Assembly: GCA_015178975.1 (NCBI GenBank)
Contig: WHVD01000013.1
Span: forward strand, 1,116,001-1,180,000
Origin: Hysterangium stoloniferum
Lineage: Eukaryota > Basidiomycota > Agaricomycetes > Hysterangiales > Hysterangiaceae
Direction: 5' to 3'
DNA: 64,000 nt
The notes under the pieces were generated by a model. The model did not search any database and had not been told where the DNA came from. It worked only from the letters and a program-made list of their open reading frames with translations. The number at the start of each line of letters is the position of its first letter. Position 1 is the first letter of the stretch. The position numbers were made by a program, and so were the translations under genes. This document shows, one piece after another, positions 8,398-20,425 of this stretch.

Positions 8398-11184
8398 ACC
8401 TCATAGCATGAGTGTCGATTGTAGTCATATTGGTGGTCGGGGCAAATGTTTCGGAGTAATCTAGCCCATGCTTCTGATGCTGTCCATTAGTGACAAGTCA
8501 TGCATGGAGTTTAATCTTCTTTCCATCAGGTCCATACATGGTTGCCAATACAAAGTGACATGGAATGATGTTAACATGAAGAGCTGGGTTTACAATTTTC
8601 CATGCTCCAAGCTTCTTGAGCTGTCCAATTTCATAATTGATAGCATCTTGTCATTCCAATGCATCTGGTCCACTGAGTGCTTCCTTCTGGTTCCACAGTT
8701 GCTAATGCCCAGTGGACATTTGATTCCATTGAGTCCTGTTCTTCAATAGTTCTAATTGCTGCATGTTCTCCTTCATTAAGGCTTTGATAATATCCTACAG
8801 GTGGTCGGACTCGGGTTGTTCTCAGTGCAGCTAGTTGTGGAAGTGGCTGTGATGGTCTAGGAGGTGTTACTGGTGGAGCAGGGAGTGGAGCTTGTATAGG
8901 TGGTGCAATGGGCTGGACGACCTGTGGTGTGCTTACTGGTACTGACTCCCCCACATCCAGTTTGTCGGCCTGTAATGTGAGAATCATTGGTGCAAATGTT
9001 ACATTGCATTCTATACCTACACACCTCTTTTCTGGCCAATAAATATGGCACCCTTTGCTTTCTTCATCTATTCCAACAAATATGGCTTCATTTTCTCGAG
9101 CTTCTAGCTTTCCTCCAGCAGTGGAGTGAACATACACTTTTCCTCCAAACTTGTGTGCTTGTGCAAGGTTGGGTTTGGATTTGTGGACAAGGGAATAGGG
9201 GGTTTCTCCTGGAATAGCACGGGATGGTAGACGGTTCTTCAACCATGTCACATAGTTAATGGTTTCTGGCCATAGGAACATCTGCATGTTCTTTCCTAAT
9301 GACATTGCTCTTGCATGTTCCACCAAAGTGCAGTTGAGTCTTTCTGCTACTCCATTTTGCTGTGGTGAGTTGTGGATGGTGAGCTGTCATTTGATTCCAT
9401 TATCCTTTAGGTAGTTATTGAATTCTTCATTCAAATATTCACCACCTCTGTCAGACCTCAATTTCTGTACTGTTATTCCATTGTGATGGCATGCTGTTAC
9501 GACCGTGTCGCAACCCTATCGGTCCTGAGGTTATCGCCACTTGTCAACGACAAGTCACCCTCTCGGAAACCATCGGCCCCGAAGCTGATGAATGTTTTCG
9601 CGAAGATCAAACTCCGTTTACGCCCACGTCAAAACAACTCATATTGTCTGGTCAAACTTTGATACGTCCCCTTTATTATGTTGATCCGTTCAATCTTATG
9701 TTTCGCATATGTCTATCTATATGTGTAGTCCTTGAACTATTTCCTTTTTATCGTAATCCTGCTCTCGGTTATCATCGGCCTCCGAACTAATCATAAACTT
9801 CCCGTTCCTAGTCAAGCTTATTGTTAATACCGTGTTCCGCCCTTCTCCCCATTAGTATTTTCCAGACGCCTGTTACTTGTATATGAACCCGCTGTAGTTG
9901 TAGTTACTAAGCAATCAGAATATCGACTCAGAATACCCTCATACACCTGTATCAGTCTCATACTCAGAGTTCCCCCATCCGCCTTCGCGTGTGCTCGCCC
10001 ACTTCCGGCCCCGACCCCTTGGCCCGACGCTCGACTTGTCCTTCGATTCCGATCGGTATCATGCTGAAAGGTACTCGCTAGGATTAGTCTTCACCCGCCC
10101 GAAATTTAAGGACATCCTACGGATATTTGCGAGGGTGCAGCACATAAGCTGAAGCCAAGTCCTTCCGATCGGTCCCTGTCGGCCACCGACATTAGTCAGT
10201 TTCCAGTTCTTAACACATGCTATCTCTGCCACATAGTGTTTGAAAGCCTTAAGTGCATCAGATATGAGTTGGAGAAATTGAACTTGGGTTTCCTGGCTAT
10301 AATCATCTGTGAGCTAATGTAATAGAGACTTCCACCAATGCTAGTAGTTTTCACAGGTCCCCATAGATCAGTATGCACTAATTCCATATATATTCAAGCT
10401 CTGTTCCTGGATTCTTCTGGGAATGGTTGTCGGACTGCCTTAGCCTTTCTGCAGGCATCACAGAACTCAGAAGTGGAGGTGGAGTCTAGCTCCACACCTT
10501 CAACAATTCCGTTCTTTACTGCATCCATAACTGCGGGTTGTGCTACATGTCCTAGAATTCAATGAAGTGCATGCACAGAAAATTTCTCCTATGCTGCAAG
10601 TGGTTGGTGGGAAAATGGAGTGGGGATAGTGTATAAACCCATTGGCTAGTGGAATTTCCACTATGGTCTTCCACTGTGGTGCAGGAGAAATGATCCTACA
10701 CAGATTTTCCTCAAATTGGAATGTAAATCCTGCTGAAGCAATGCGATTTGTGGAGATAAGGGTTAGAGACATTTTCAGAGTATACAGCACATTTTTCAGC
10801 ATTACTACTGTAGTCTTGCTTCCTAAGGGTAGATTAATCTTGATATCTCCTCTTCCAATAGCACTGATTGTTGTTCCATTAGTGGTGTAAACCTCTTGTG
10901 CAGGGATATTTGAGAAGGTAATAAACTTTGTTCGGTCTGGACCGAAGTGTGATGTTGCACCAGATTCTATGATTGCACTTTCCTTGTTCTTTGGCATAGT
11001 TATGATTGCTGTGGGAATAAATGCAAAGTTATCTTGGGGTGTTGGAGCAGATGCAGTACTTGCAGATTGCTTCTTTGAGCTCTGCCTCCTTGATTATTGT
11101 GTCCTGGATGCTGGAGTGCCTGTCCCTCCTTTCCACCTCCTGGCCGCCAACAATCTGATTTGTAGTGGCCTTTATGATGACACA
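8398..11184 (-). mobile_element. Ty1/copia fossil, minus strand (protease, integrase, start of RT)
   Basis: Reading leftward on the minus strand: an aspartic-protease-like region (IIESGATSHF, about 10,990-10,500), a GAG-pre-integrase/integrase region (to 10,216 and about 9,490-8,640, with WLKNRLPS and GGKVYVHS-like integrase motifs and a proline-rich linker), then the beginning of the RT (to 8,398). The same family recurs at 20,426-21,185 and at 59,659-64,000. A solitary LTR-A sits inside, and the gag end is lost where truncated LTR-B begins at about 11,185. Broken in several places; no flanking LTR pair identified. Confidence 0.8.
9495..10215 (-). mobile_element. Solitary LTR-A (721 bp) nested in copia fossil
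   Basis: TGTTACGACC...TTCTTAACA, with target duplication CATGC at 9490-9494 and 10216-10220. The uninterrupted target GGCATGCTATCTCTGCC is present at about 62,587 in another copia copy, which confirms the insertion. It carries the shared LTR hairpin in minus orientation. Same length as the copy at 13,127. Confidence 0.9.
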
Positions 11185-11601
11185 GGTCAAAAGATTAGAT
11201 ATAGAATAAAACACTATTTGGCTAATATATGCTTTATTTATACTAACCTACAGGGTCTACTGTGATACTAACTTATCAGGATCTTAATGTAGCCTTAAGG
11301 ATCTTGCAAGGATATTTTCAGTATTTATTTATGCATAAAACTGAAAGAAATTTATTACTTTAATTGATAGCCAACAAATCAACTAGAGGTGGATAAGTAA
11401 TAAAGGCCAGCTACTCAACTAAGAGGTGGCAAAGGGGAACAGAACCAGGGAATCCTGATTGGTCAGAAGCTCAACTAGAGGTGACAAGGGATCCTGATTG
11501 GTGCCAGAAGCTCAACTAGAGGTGGTGCTGCAGTGACACACAGATGTGGAGTAGTATATGGGTTCATAAAAAGTTATATTTTCATGGCTGGAGCAGAGCT
11601 C

Positions 11602-12145
11602 TGTTACGACCCATTCCCAGATGTTTCAATATCCAACTTCCAATCTCTGATTACAGAACATCATAGTTACCGTATCATCCGCATTCTTCCCTTGTTCCGC
11701 ATTTGGTAATTTGTCCATTGACAAGTATTCACTCGTTTGTTTGTTATATTCCCATTTCGGAATATTGTCTCCCTAATATGTCTTATTGTATTTCCATTTT
11801 AAGAATACTTCCGTTTCTGTCTTATTATAATCTTAGTTTGTAGTAAAATAACGAGTAGACTTATATTAGTTTCCGCAAATTTGTACTTTACCTTAGATCT
11901 GATATCGACTTAGTTTCTTATTCCTCCTCCCGTCTTTCTGTACGCTCGATATTCGGAACTCTTCGGAACTCTGAATATCCATATCTTCCATTGTAAGCCT
12001 TACTTCTGAAATTAAGGACTTTGAGCATTTGCGTAGAGGTGCAGCACATAAGCTGAAGCTGACATCCTGACCCTATCCAATAGTTCTCGACTTCCCGGTG
12101 ACTTTCCGATAGTTCCAGAATAAGTTCCCGATACAGCACTTAACA
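11602..12145 (-). mobile_element. Solitary LTR-G (544 bp)
   Basis: TGTTACGACC...CACTTAACA, flanked by AGCTC at 11597-11601 and 12146-12150. The empty site GCAGAGCTCCTTATATACA is present in the other LTR-B copy at about 43,341. It contains the shared hairpin (minus orientation, about 12,030-12,055). Confidence 0.9.
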
Positions 12146-12434
12146 AGCTCCTTATATACACTAGGATCTGAGACATTTTGAGACATTTAGAACTTTATTT
12201 CTATCCTATTTTAGTTTCTACCTGGAAACTGCTAGAATGTTTTAGAAATTTCCACCATTCTCCATATATGATGACATAATTGATGATGTAATGTTCCCAT
12301 GTGTTATGAGGTCAGTGCACATCACACTACTCTTCACATTTGTCACTAGTTGTTGCATTTTGTGGATGTCACTTGTTGTGATAACTGTCACCTGTTGTGA
12401 TGACTATTCCTGTGCATTGTGTAATAAGTGCTAG

Positions 12435-12976
12435 TGTTACGACCTGTTCCCAGATGTTTCAATATCCGACTTCTGATCTCCGACTACAGAACATCATAGT
12501 TACCGTATCTTCCGCATTCTTCCCTTGTTCTGCATTTGGTAATTTGTCTGTTGACAAGTATTCACTCATTTGTTTATTATATTCCCGTTTCGGAATATTG
12601 TCTCCCTGATATGTCTTATTGTATTTCCGTTTAAGAATACTTCTGTTTCCATCTTATTATGGTCTTATTTGTAGTACAATAACAAGAAGACTTATATTAG
12701 TTTTTGCGAATTTGTACTTTACGTTAGATCTGATATTGACTTAGTTTCTTATTCCTTCTCCTGTCTTTCTGTACACTCGATATTCGGAACTCTTCGGAAC
12801 TCTGAATATCCATATCTTCCATCGTAAGTCTCACTTCTGAAATTAAGGACTTTGAGCATTTGCATAGAGGCGCAGCACATAAGCTGAAGCCAACGTCCTG
12901 ACCCTATCCGATAGTTCCCGACTTCCCAGTGACTTTCCGATAGTTCCGGAATAAGTTCCCGACACAGCACTTAACA
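12435..12976 (-). mobile_element. Solitary LTR-G (542 bp), second copy
   Basis: Same family as the LTR at 11,602, with its own target duplication GCTAG (12430-12434, 12977-12981). The corresponding empty site GCGCTAGGTGGCCGG is at about 43,908. It is therefore an independent insertion into the same LTR-B. Shared hairpin at about 12,867-12,892. Confidence 0.9.
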
Positions 12977-13126
12977 GCTAGCTGGCTGGTTTAAAAATAT
13001 ATAGTTAAAAAAGAATAAAAAGGTAGAAATTTCGTAGTTCCTTCAATTCTTAAAATGGAAATGAAAATTAAATTGCATATTTTCAAGATAAATCAAAGGA
13101 ATATTGTACAATTTTATCATCATGAT

Positions 13127-13847
13127 TGTTAAGAACTGAAAACTGACTAATGTCGGTGGCCGACAGGGACCGATCGGAAGGACTTGGCTTCAGCTTATGT
13201 GCTGTGCCCTCGCAAATATCCATAGGATGTCCTTAAATTTCGGGCGGGCGAAGACTAATCCTAATGAGTACCTTTCGGCGTGATACCGATCGGAATCGAA
13301 GGACAGGTCGAGCGTCAGGCCAAGGGGTCAGGGCTGGGAGTGGGCGAGCGCACGCGAAGGCGGATGGGGGAACTCTGAGTATGAGACTGATACAGGTGTA
13401 TGAGGGTATTCTGAGTCGATATTCTGATTGCTTAGTAACTACAACTACAGCAGGTTCATATACAAGTAACAGGCGTCTGGAAAATACTAATGGGGAGAAG
13501 GGCGGAACATGGTATTAACAATAAGCTTGACTAGGAACGGGAAGTTTATGATTAGTTCGGAGGCCGATGATAACCGAGAGTGGGATTACGATAAAAGGAA
13601 ATAGTTCAAGGACTACAAATATAGCTAGACATATGCGAAACATAAGATTGGACGGATCAACATAATAAAGGGGACGTATCAAAGTTTGACCAGACAATAC
13701 AAGTTATTTTGACGTGGGCGTAAATGGAGTTTGATCTTCACGAAACATTCGTCAGCTTCGGGGCCGATGGTTTCCGAGAGGATGACTTGAAACGTTGACA
13801 AGTGGCGATAACCTCGGGACCGATAGGGTTGCGACACGGTCGTAACA
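13127..13847 (+). mobile_element. Solitary LTR-A (721 bp)
   Basis: TGTTAAGAACTG...GTCGTAACA with target duplication ATGAT (13122-13126, 13848-13852). Third nested insertion in the truncated LTR-B. Shared hairpin at 13,186-13,208 (stems GGC/GCC and CAGC/GCTG, loop TTATGT). Confidence 0.9.
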
Positions 13848-13935
13848 ATGATATAAGTACATTTAAAGAGCCTTTTTAGCAATTTCATTTTGGGGAAGTT
13901 GAGAAAAATTGAAAAAATCTTAAAAATACATGACA

Positions 13936-14610
13936 CACATTCCTTAACACATGGCTACAAAGTTGGATGGATCTCAGGTGTGAGAGGTACTGTGAAATAC
14001 ATTCTGAAAATAGTCCGGACAGACCCACACTATATTTCAATTATTTTTTCTATTTTCTCTTTATTTTATCACACGCATATATTAGTTTGACGATCTATGT
14101 ATTTCTATGGTACATAGACTCTTGTGGGGGCACACATACTAGATCTATGTACTCTAGCACCTATAGTTGAAACTCAGACACTTTTCACCCTGTAACCACA
14201 ACTTGCCCAGACACCCACTTAGTGTCCTGTAAGTTGTGATTGGGGTATCGTCTCGACTGTCACAGATGGAATTCAACTATTGGTGCAATCACCGTTTCAA
14301 ACTACATAGTCAAAACTCGAATCATTATCTCGATCCGTGCAGATTGTATCTGCACTACTCTACTTGTTCAGCTCTCTTATTATTTCCTTAATTATTAAAG
14401 CTGTTGCTCATAATCATACTGTAGAGTTAATTCTTCTCACAGTTGTCTTAGTTATCAATTCAGTACTTAAGATACCTAATTCTTTCAGTTGTATTGAACT
14501 TAGACAGTCAATACACACTTTGTCCATATTAGACTTAAATAGTCAATACTTCATTGTGTTGTACCTAAATGGTTGATATTCTTTGTATATAGAATGGTTA
14601 GAACTCTCAC
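13936..14610. other. AT-rich stretch without recognised gene
   Basis: I see no conserved ORF, repeat family or transposon end here. Composition and position suggest degraded retroelement leader or LTR sequence between LTR-B and the gypsy fragments, but nothing in the sequence proves it. Confidence 0.3.
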
Positions 14611-15003
14611 GACTCTTCACACCAGGCATTCACAATCAACCTCAGAATTGTTGAAGCCACCAGACATTTTACAACCCTGGAACCCAAAGCCATCCCAGAT
14701 AAATACCATGACTTTGCAGATGTTTTTAGTAAAAAGGAAGCTGACCAGTTTGAACCCCATAGACTGTACAACCTAAAAATTGACCTTGAAGACAGGGCAA
14801 AGCCACCCCTTGGACCAATATACCTGCTCTCCTCTGTGGAATCTTCCACAATCTGGGATTTCCTGGATGAGCATTTGTCCATAGGTTAAATCCAGCCATC
14901 CAAGTCTCCTTTTGGAGGACACATCCTTTGTGTCAAAAAGAAGGATGGATCCGTCAAACTTTGTGTTGATTTCAGAGGACTCAATGCAGTTACTGAAACA
15001 ATC
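14611..15003 (+). pseudogene. Ty3/gypsy reverse-transcriptase N-terminal fragment
   Basis: Shows the gypsy RT entry region on the plus strand (FADVFSKKEADQF-like, then [21 protein letters not shown]). It ends abruptly against an oppositely oriented gypsy RT fragment. Fossil, broken. Confidence 0.7.
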
Positions 15004-15560
15004 AGTCCAAGATATTCAATCTTTTCCTGCTCAAATTCACATTTCTCTGCCTTTAAGTATATCTTATTTTTCTCCAACATCTCCAGAACCCTCTTGACTG
15101 CTTCTCTGTGTTTTTTAAGGGTGAAGACAAGGATATCATCCATGTAAACAATGACAACCTGTCCATTAATCAGTTCTATGTATGAACAGATCATTCATCA
15201 TGGTCTGAAAAGTAGCAGGACTGTTGGTGAGACCAAAGAACATGACTAGTGGTTCAAATAACCCTCTATTGGTCCTAAATACTGCTTTCCACTCATCTCC
15301 CTTCTTTATCCTAACATTATTATAACCCTATCTGACATCCAGTTTGGTGAAGTATTTGGCTTTCTTCAACTTACTGATAATGTCACATATGAGTGGCAGG
15401 GGATAGGAATTTTTGATTGTCATGTCACTCAGTTTCCTATAGTCCTGAACCAGCCTCAAGGATCCATCCTTCTTTTTGACAAAAAGTACTGGGGATGCCA
15501 TAGGGGATTTGGAGGGCTGGATCCTGCCACTTTTAAGGTTCTCCTCAAGAAATGCATCTA
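15004..15560 (-). pseudogene. Ty3/gypsy reverse-transcriptase fragment, opposite orientation
   Basis: Minus strand. Contains the catalytic [11 protein letters not shown] motif followed by [16 protein letters not shown], and further right the upstream RT part ([17 protein letters not shown]-like, [16 protein letters not shown]-like). It meets the plus-strand gypsy fragment at 15,003/15,004, so two RT pieces lie head to head. Fossil, broken. Confidence 0.75.
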
Positions 15561-16770
15561 AGTGTTAGAGTATGATACTACAGCTCTAACATAGTCTATT
15601 ATGATCTCCATATTTTTCTGATATTTGTAGTATTTTTCCCAGCACTGTAGGTGCAGTATTGAGTGAGTTACCTTAGGTCAGTACCTCCTGTATAGGTGCT
15701 TAGATAAGCACCTAGTAGTATAGTCCACTGTGGGTGTGGGAAAGTCTCCTTAGTGTTTACTTTCCAATCACACTCACAGGTATGTCTTTACAGTTGAATA
15801 TACTTAGTGTTTACTTTCCAATCACACTCACAGGGGTGTTCTGCAAAGTGTTATTCAACTGTTTCAACACTAAGTCCTGTTCATTTGGTGCTAAGGGGTA
15901 AAGCTTGCATCTGAGAGGTTCTGAACCAGTGGACCAATTCCCCACTCATATATGTATGAAGAACAATAGATAAATGGGGAAACAGTGAATCATGGTGAGT
16001 AATAGAAAAGATCAGATGACAATAGAATGATGATCACATGAGTAAGGATAAGGGACATCAAATCACAATGATGGCTAGTTGAATAGCAGGGGTAATATGT
16101 AAGTATCATAGACCTCATCACAGAACTGAGAATGGACATGCTTTATTCATGTGAAGTGCAAGGTCAAGGAATGGGAGAGTATGCAAAATCCCTACATGCT
16201 CTTGGACACTCCACAGCACCTTCTCCATACATTGGGAGCCATACACCAAATGTAGAGTGATCAGCAGCAACAGGAGAACATGCTCTTGAAATATGTGACA
16301 AATTTGGGTGGCTTGCAGACAAGGCCTTCTACATTCATAGTCTTCTGGGACCTTGAATGACATGAGATGACAACCACAATGATCTCCACTGCTCGTGGAC
16401 TGTGCTGTATAATAGTATTGCTCAAGTTCATGTGGTTATGGAGTATAATGTGTGATGAGCCAATCAAACTTGTATGGATAGACCCTAAAGTCATCATCAT
16501 ATGGATGAATGTAGATGATATCTCTGTGTTCAAATGGAGGTCAAATTTTGACTTCACAAAGACTGTGAAGATACTGTTTGGAGATGTGGATGGGTGGTAG
16601 TTCAGAGATGGTTCATGGAGGTTTCAAGACATGAGGGGGACATTGATGGTGGGAAGGAGGTTGGGTGGATTTTATTGATTGAGTTTAGATGATGAGGTGA
16701 TGCTAGATATGATGAAGATGAAACTGACTAGGCTGTGTGATGAACAAGGCTGAGGTTGGTGCCAAAGTAT
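15561..16770. other. Intergenic/LTR-debris stretch; contains a 31-bp direct repeat
   Basis: No gene is recognised. A block beginning CTTAGTGTTTACTTTCCAAT occurs twice, 53 bp apart (about 15,751 and 15,804). The segment 16,120-16,600 has open frames on both strands, but none looks like a known protein. Confidence 0.4.
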
Positions 16771-16854
16771 ATACATATGTGATTGAGTGAGTGTGAGTGT
16801 GACTGCAACTCAGGGCTTGAATGGTCTTAAGTTGCTTTCCAATTGGACTCTCTA

Positions 16855-17478
16855 TGTTAAGTTCCAGATCTCAGGTGGATTCTCCAGTGGATGTTCTGGA
16901 CACTTCCTGGTAAATGCCCACAGAGTTCCAGAGATTAGTCTGGGGAGTTTCTGGGGATTAGTTTGGGGAGCATCAGAATATATACCAGAGAGCAGAATGG
17001 ACTTGGCTTTAGCTTATGTGCTGCGCTCTCATGCACTCACTTGGGTGTCCATATTTCAGAGGGCAGATGTATCTGGAGTGCTTACAGATACTCAGAGTTC
17101 CTGGGGGCTCCATATGTCTGGAGTCCACAGAGTTCTGGATATCAAGCAGATAGAAAGAACAAAGGAGAAGGTTAACTAAGTCGAGATTAAAACTAAAGAG
17201 TAAGTACATGACTATGGAAGACTATATAGATGTTCCAGTAATTGTACTACAAGTCTGGGAGTATAATAAGACTTATTTGGAACTGTTTCCTAACTAAGGA
17301 TATAATAACAGGTCAGATAAATGAGGATACAAGGATGGGGAGAGATTGGGAAATAAGAGCAAGAACAATAAACAAACAAATGAACATCTGTCAACCAGTC
17401 AGTTACCATATGTGGAACAAAGGAAGTGAGTCAGAATGTCCACAGACATCTGATACTATCTGGAAATGGATCCTAACA
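16855..17478 (+). mobile_element. LTR-E-related solitary LTR (~624 bp)
   Basis: TGTTAAGTTCCAG...GATCCTAACA, related to the LTR-E at 53,029-53,987. The shared hairpin lies at 17,005-17,027, with a T-G wobble in the inner stem. Flanks CTCTA and CTATG do not form a clean duplication, so the boundary or target may have decayed. It sits in another LTR-like sequence seen again at 47,690-47,760. Confidence 0.55.
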
Positions 17479-17513
17479 CTATGATGACCTAAGTGTGCAT
17501 ATTTCCAGGAAAG

Positions 17514-18355
17514 TCAGAACATTGGCATAGAGAGGATTGACAAGGATGATCTGGTGAAGGTTGGGCCTTGGACCAAAGTATCTAGAACAAACACCAGGGG
17601 TCTGGGTGGAGTCCAGGTTGGGAAATGACCAAGGATGCTTGGAGATACCAGTCCAGAAGATAGTTCAGAACCTGATATACTTTCCGGGAAATACTCCATG
17701 GAGTCTCCAGGAATGGATCTTCACACTCTACATCAGGACAAAGATCTTCAAGTGAGTAAGACTATGGAATATCTGGGCAGATCCCAGTTGGTGAGTCATA
17801 CTGTAAAAGGGAGTGAAGTGCTCATAGAATGGGGTCTGGGCAGGTTTTCCAGTCCTAACAGAATATCTAGGAATTGATGGGTTTCCAGAGACAGGAATTA
17901 TATTGGAATATTGAGCAAGAATGGATTGTAACACTATCAATCAGTCACAGAGGCCACCTTTAAAATTAGTTGGATTGGATCTGCATACTCCTGTGCTTGC
18001 ACATGGATAGTTTTATGTTGGTGTTTCAAAAGGGAAAAATTGGGGAAGAGTGAAAATCCTACTCCATGACACTGTTAAGATCTAAACTAAAAGGGAAGGG
18101 AGGCTCTAAGTTGGGGGTCTGATGACTGGAAATGAACTAATCAGGGGGCCAATGATAGAGATTGTACTAGTCAGGAGGTCTAATTCTATAATCATAGTGG
18201 AGCTTGGCTTCAACTTATGTGTTGTGCCTTTGTATGAAACTGTTAGGGTGCTCCAGTATTTCAAACAGAGCAGATAGTACAATGGAGATGAAGTTCAACA
18301 ATGAGACTGGAAAGTAGTAGAGGGTAATCTAAGTTAATTTTTGAACTGAAGAACT
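17514..18355 (+). mobile_element. LTR mosaic, inverted copy of 19,510-20,425
   Basis: Nearly identical to 60,425-61,345 (same strand) and to the reverse complement of 19,510-20,425. It contains LTR-E/D-like pieces and the left part of LTR-F (starting TGTTAAGATC at 18,073, preceded by GACAC). The shared hairpin is at 18,206-18,228 with the covarying inner stem CAAC/GTTG. It breaks off at about 18,355, inside LTR-F. Confidence 0.6.
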
Positions 18356-19217
18356 GCAATGGAATTGCTACACATATCTGACATAATGTGTTTCCCCGCA
18401 CTGTCCCTGTTCCTCACCTGCCGCCATTTCATTCCTAGGCTTTGATTTCCAGTCATTTTATCGGCCGGGCTCTCTTCAAACGTCTCTGTCTCTAGGGTTG
18501 GGCCAAATTGATGTCTTGTAACTTCTAGGATTACTACTGTGCATATATGTCAGAATGCCGCCAATTTTCTTCAAGACCATCAGGAAGGGTTGAAGTGTGA
18601 GTAAATTACACCTTATAATAACATAATGACTTCATGATGTACACTAACCCACCTTGGTCCTTTCGCAATCACAGTGGCCAATCTCAAACTTGCAGAAGAA
18701 CAGAAGAACACATAGAGATGGGTATGCAGGATATAATGTATTTGATCAATCTTACCCAGATGGCCATTTGGATTTTGTGAATGACAACAAATTGCAGGAC
18801 TCTGACTCTGAAATTCAGGCTCAAATGGATGACAATAAGATGAATTGTAGTGCTTCAAGAATTGATGATGTGTAGCTCAATGCAGTGTATTGGTGAGTAT
18901 GCTGTATATTTTGTAATACCCATATTTATTGATTATCTTCATTAATAGCTACAAGGCTCTGACCTGTCGGGACAAGCCCCACCACCCTACTCTGTATCAA
19001 CAATTTTAAGTATTTATTAAGGCATGTGATCTAACTCAGAGAAACCTATTTTGAAATGATTAAAGTTCATTAATTATTTATAATTATTTACAATTATATA
19101 CTCTTGTGAATTCACTGCATCTAAAACACATCAGTCAGTCTCCTTTTGCAACCTTGCTGAATACTTACTCATGGATCAATAATAACATCCTTAAACACTA
19201 CATTTGTAGTCATATCA
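18356..19217. repeat. Unclassified dispersed repeat (also 47,289-47,690 and 61,714-62,564)
   Basis: Reverse complement of 61,714-62,564. A shorter relative lies at 47,289-47,690. A recognisable part includes GGCCATTTGGA and a GACTCTGACTCTGA-rich stretch near 18,760-18,800. Its frames encode acidic low-complexity peptide at most. Splice-like GT/AG motifs occur, so a captured gene fragment is possible, but I do not recognise one. Confidence 0.5.
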
Positions 19218-19222
19218 GTGTC

Positions 19223-19867
19223 TGTTAGGATCCCCATCATTTTGGACCCCTGCTACTTGTTTCGGACTTAATCCCCTTCATCATCTCACTGTCAGAACCC
19301 CTGCTCATGGTATCAGTGCTCACGGCACCCCTGACACTTATTTCATTATAAGTCTTACTTTTTTTTAGTTTCCATTCTGTCTCCATTCCATTCCCTTCCC
19401 TGTCACCATCTCTGTTTACACATCTCACTTGCCACCTCAGACCCCTTTAATATTGTTTAGTATATTACATTTAGTCTTCCTGCCTTGTCATCAATTTCTC
19501 ATGATCTGTTTCATCTTTCACTTCCTTGATCAGCCATCCAGTCATCCATCTCATCATAGTATAAATCCTCTTCATGTATACTACAGTTCTTCAGTTCAAA
19601 AATTAACTTAGATTACCCTCTACTACTTTCCAGTCTCATTGTTGAACTTCATCTCCATTGTACTATCTGCTCTGTTTGAAATACTGGAGCACCCTAACAG
19701 TTTCATACAAGGGCACAACACATAAGTTGAAGCCAAGCTCCACTATGATTATAGAATTAGACCTCCTGACTAGTACAATCTCTATCATTGGCCCCCTGAT
19801 TAGTTCATTTCCAGTCATCAGACCCCCAACTTAGAGCCTCCCTTCCCTTTTAGTTTAGATCTTAACA
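19223..19867 (-). mobile_element. Solitary LTR-F (645 bp)
   Basis: TGTTAGGATC...GATCTTAACA with target duplication GTGTC (19218-19222, 19868-19872). The same insertion with the same duplication is in the inverted copy at 60,974-61,708, so it predates the duplication. Shared hairpin (minus) at about 19,712-19,736. Confidence 0.85.
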
Positions 19868-20425
19868 GTGTCATGGAGTAGGATTTTCACTCTTCCCCAA
19901 TTTTTCCCTTTTGAAACACCAACATAAAACTATCCATGTGTGAGCACAGGAGTATGCAGATCCAATCCAACTAATTTTAAAGGTTGCCTCTGTGACTGAT
20001 TGATAGTGTTACAATCCATTCTTGCTCAATATTCCAATATAATTCCTGTCTCTGGAAACCCATCAATTCCTAGATATTCTGTTAGGACTGGAAAACCTGC
20101 CCAGACCCCATTTTATGAGCACTTCACTCCCTTTTACAGTATGACTCACCAACTGGGCTCTGCCCAGATATTCCATAGTCTTACTCACTTGAAGATCTTT
20201 GTCCTGATGTAGAGTGTGAAGATCCATTCCTGGAGACTCCATGGAGTATTTCCCGGAAAGTATATCAGGTTCTGAACTATCTTCTGGACTGGTATCTCCA
20301 AGCATCCTTGGTCATTTCCCAACCTGGACTCCACCCAGACCCCTGGTGTTTGTTCTAGATACTTTGGTCCAAGGCCCAACCTTCACCAGATCATCCTTGT
20401 CAATCCTCTCTATGCCAATGTTCAT
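19868..20425 (-). mobile_element. LTR mosaic next to copia RT
   Basis: Reverse complement of 60,425-60,973. Contains an LTR start TGTTACAATCC (20,009) and a second LTR-E-like start (TGTGAAGATCC, about 20,214). Joins the copia RT at 20,426. The exact boundaries of each LTR piece are unclear. Confidence 0.5.

Larger units (their letters stand above)
11185..13935. mobile_element. LTR-B, 5'-truncated copy with three nested solitary LTRs
   Basis: Starts at GGTCAAAAGATTAG, matching the complete LTR-B from about 42,690, and runs to the ACATGACA end. Removing the nested LTRs and their duplications leaves about 930 bp. The GTGAC/GTCAC palindrome array of the intact copy survives only as a short degenerate stretch at about 12,330-12,420, largely with TG/CA in place of CG. 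It abuts the copia fossil on the left. Confidence 0.7.

Noticed and set aside
13186-13208. Self-cleaving ribozyme (hammerhead or twister) for the shared LTR hairpin
   Set aside because: No conserved catalytic core of either class is visible around it; only a simple two-stem hairpin is supported.
17728-17940. 70-codon ORF repeated at 20,000 and 60,629
   Set aside because: Lies within LTR mosaic sequence and is conserved only as part of recent duplicates.
18654-18875. 73-codon acidic ORF as a host gene
   Set aside because: It is part of a repeat found three times here, without conserved frame between copies.
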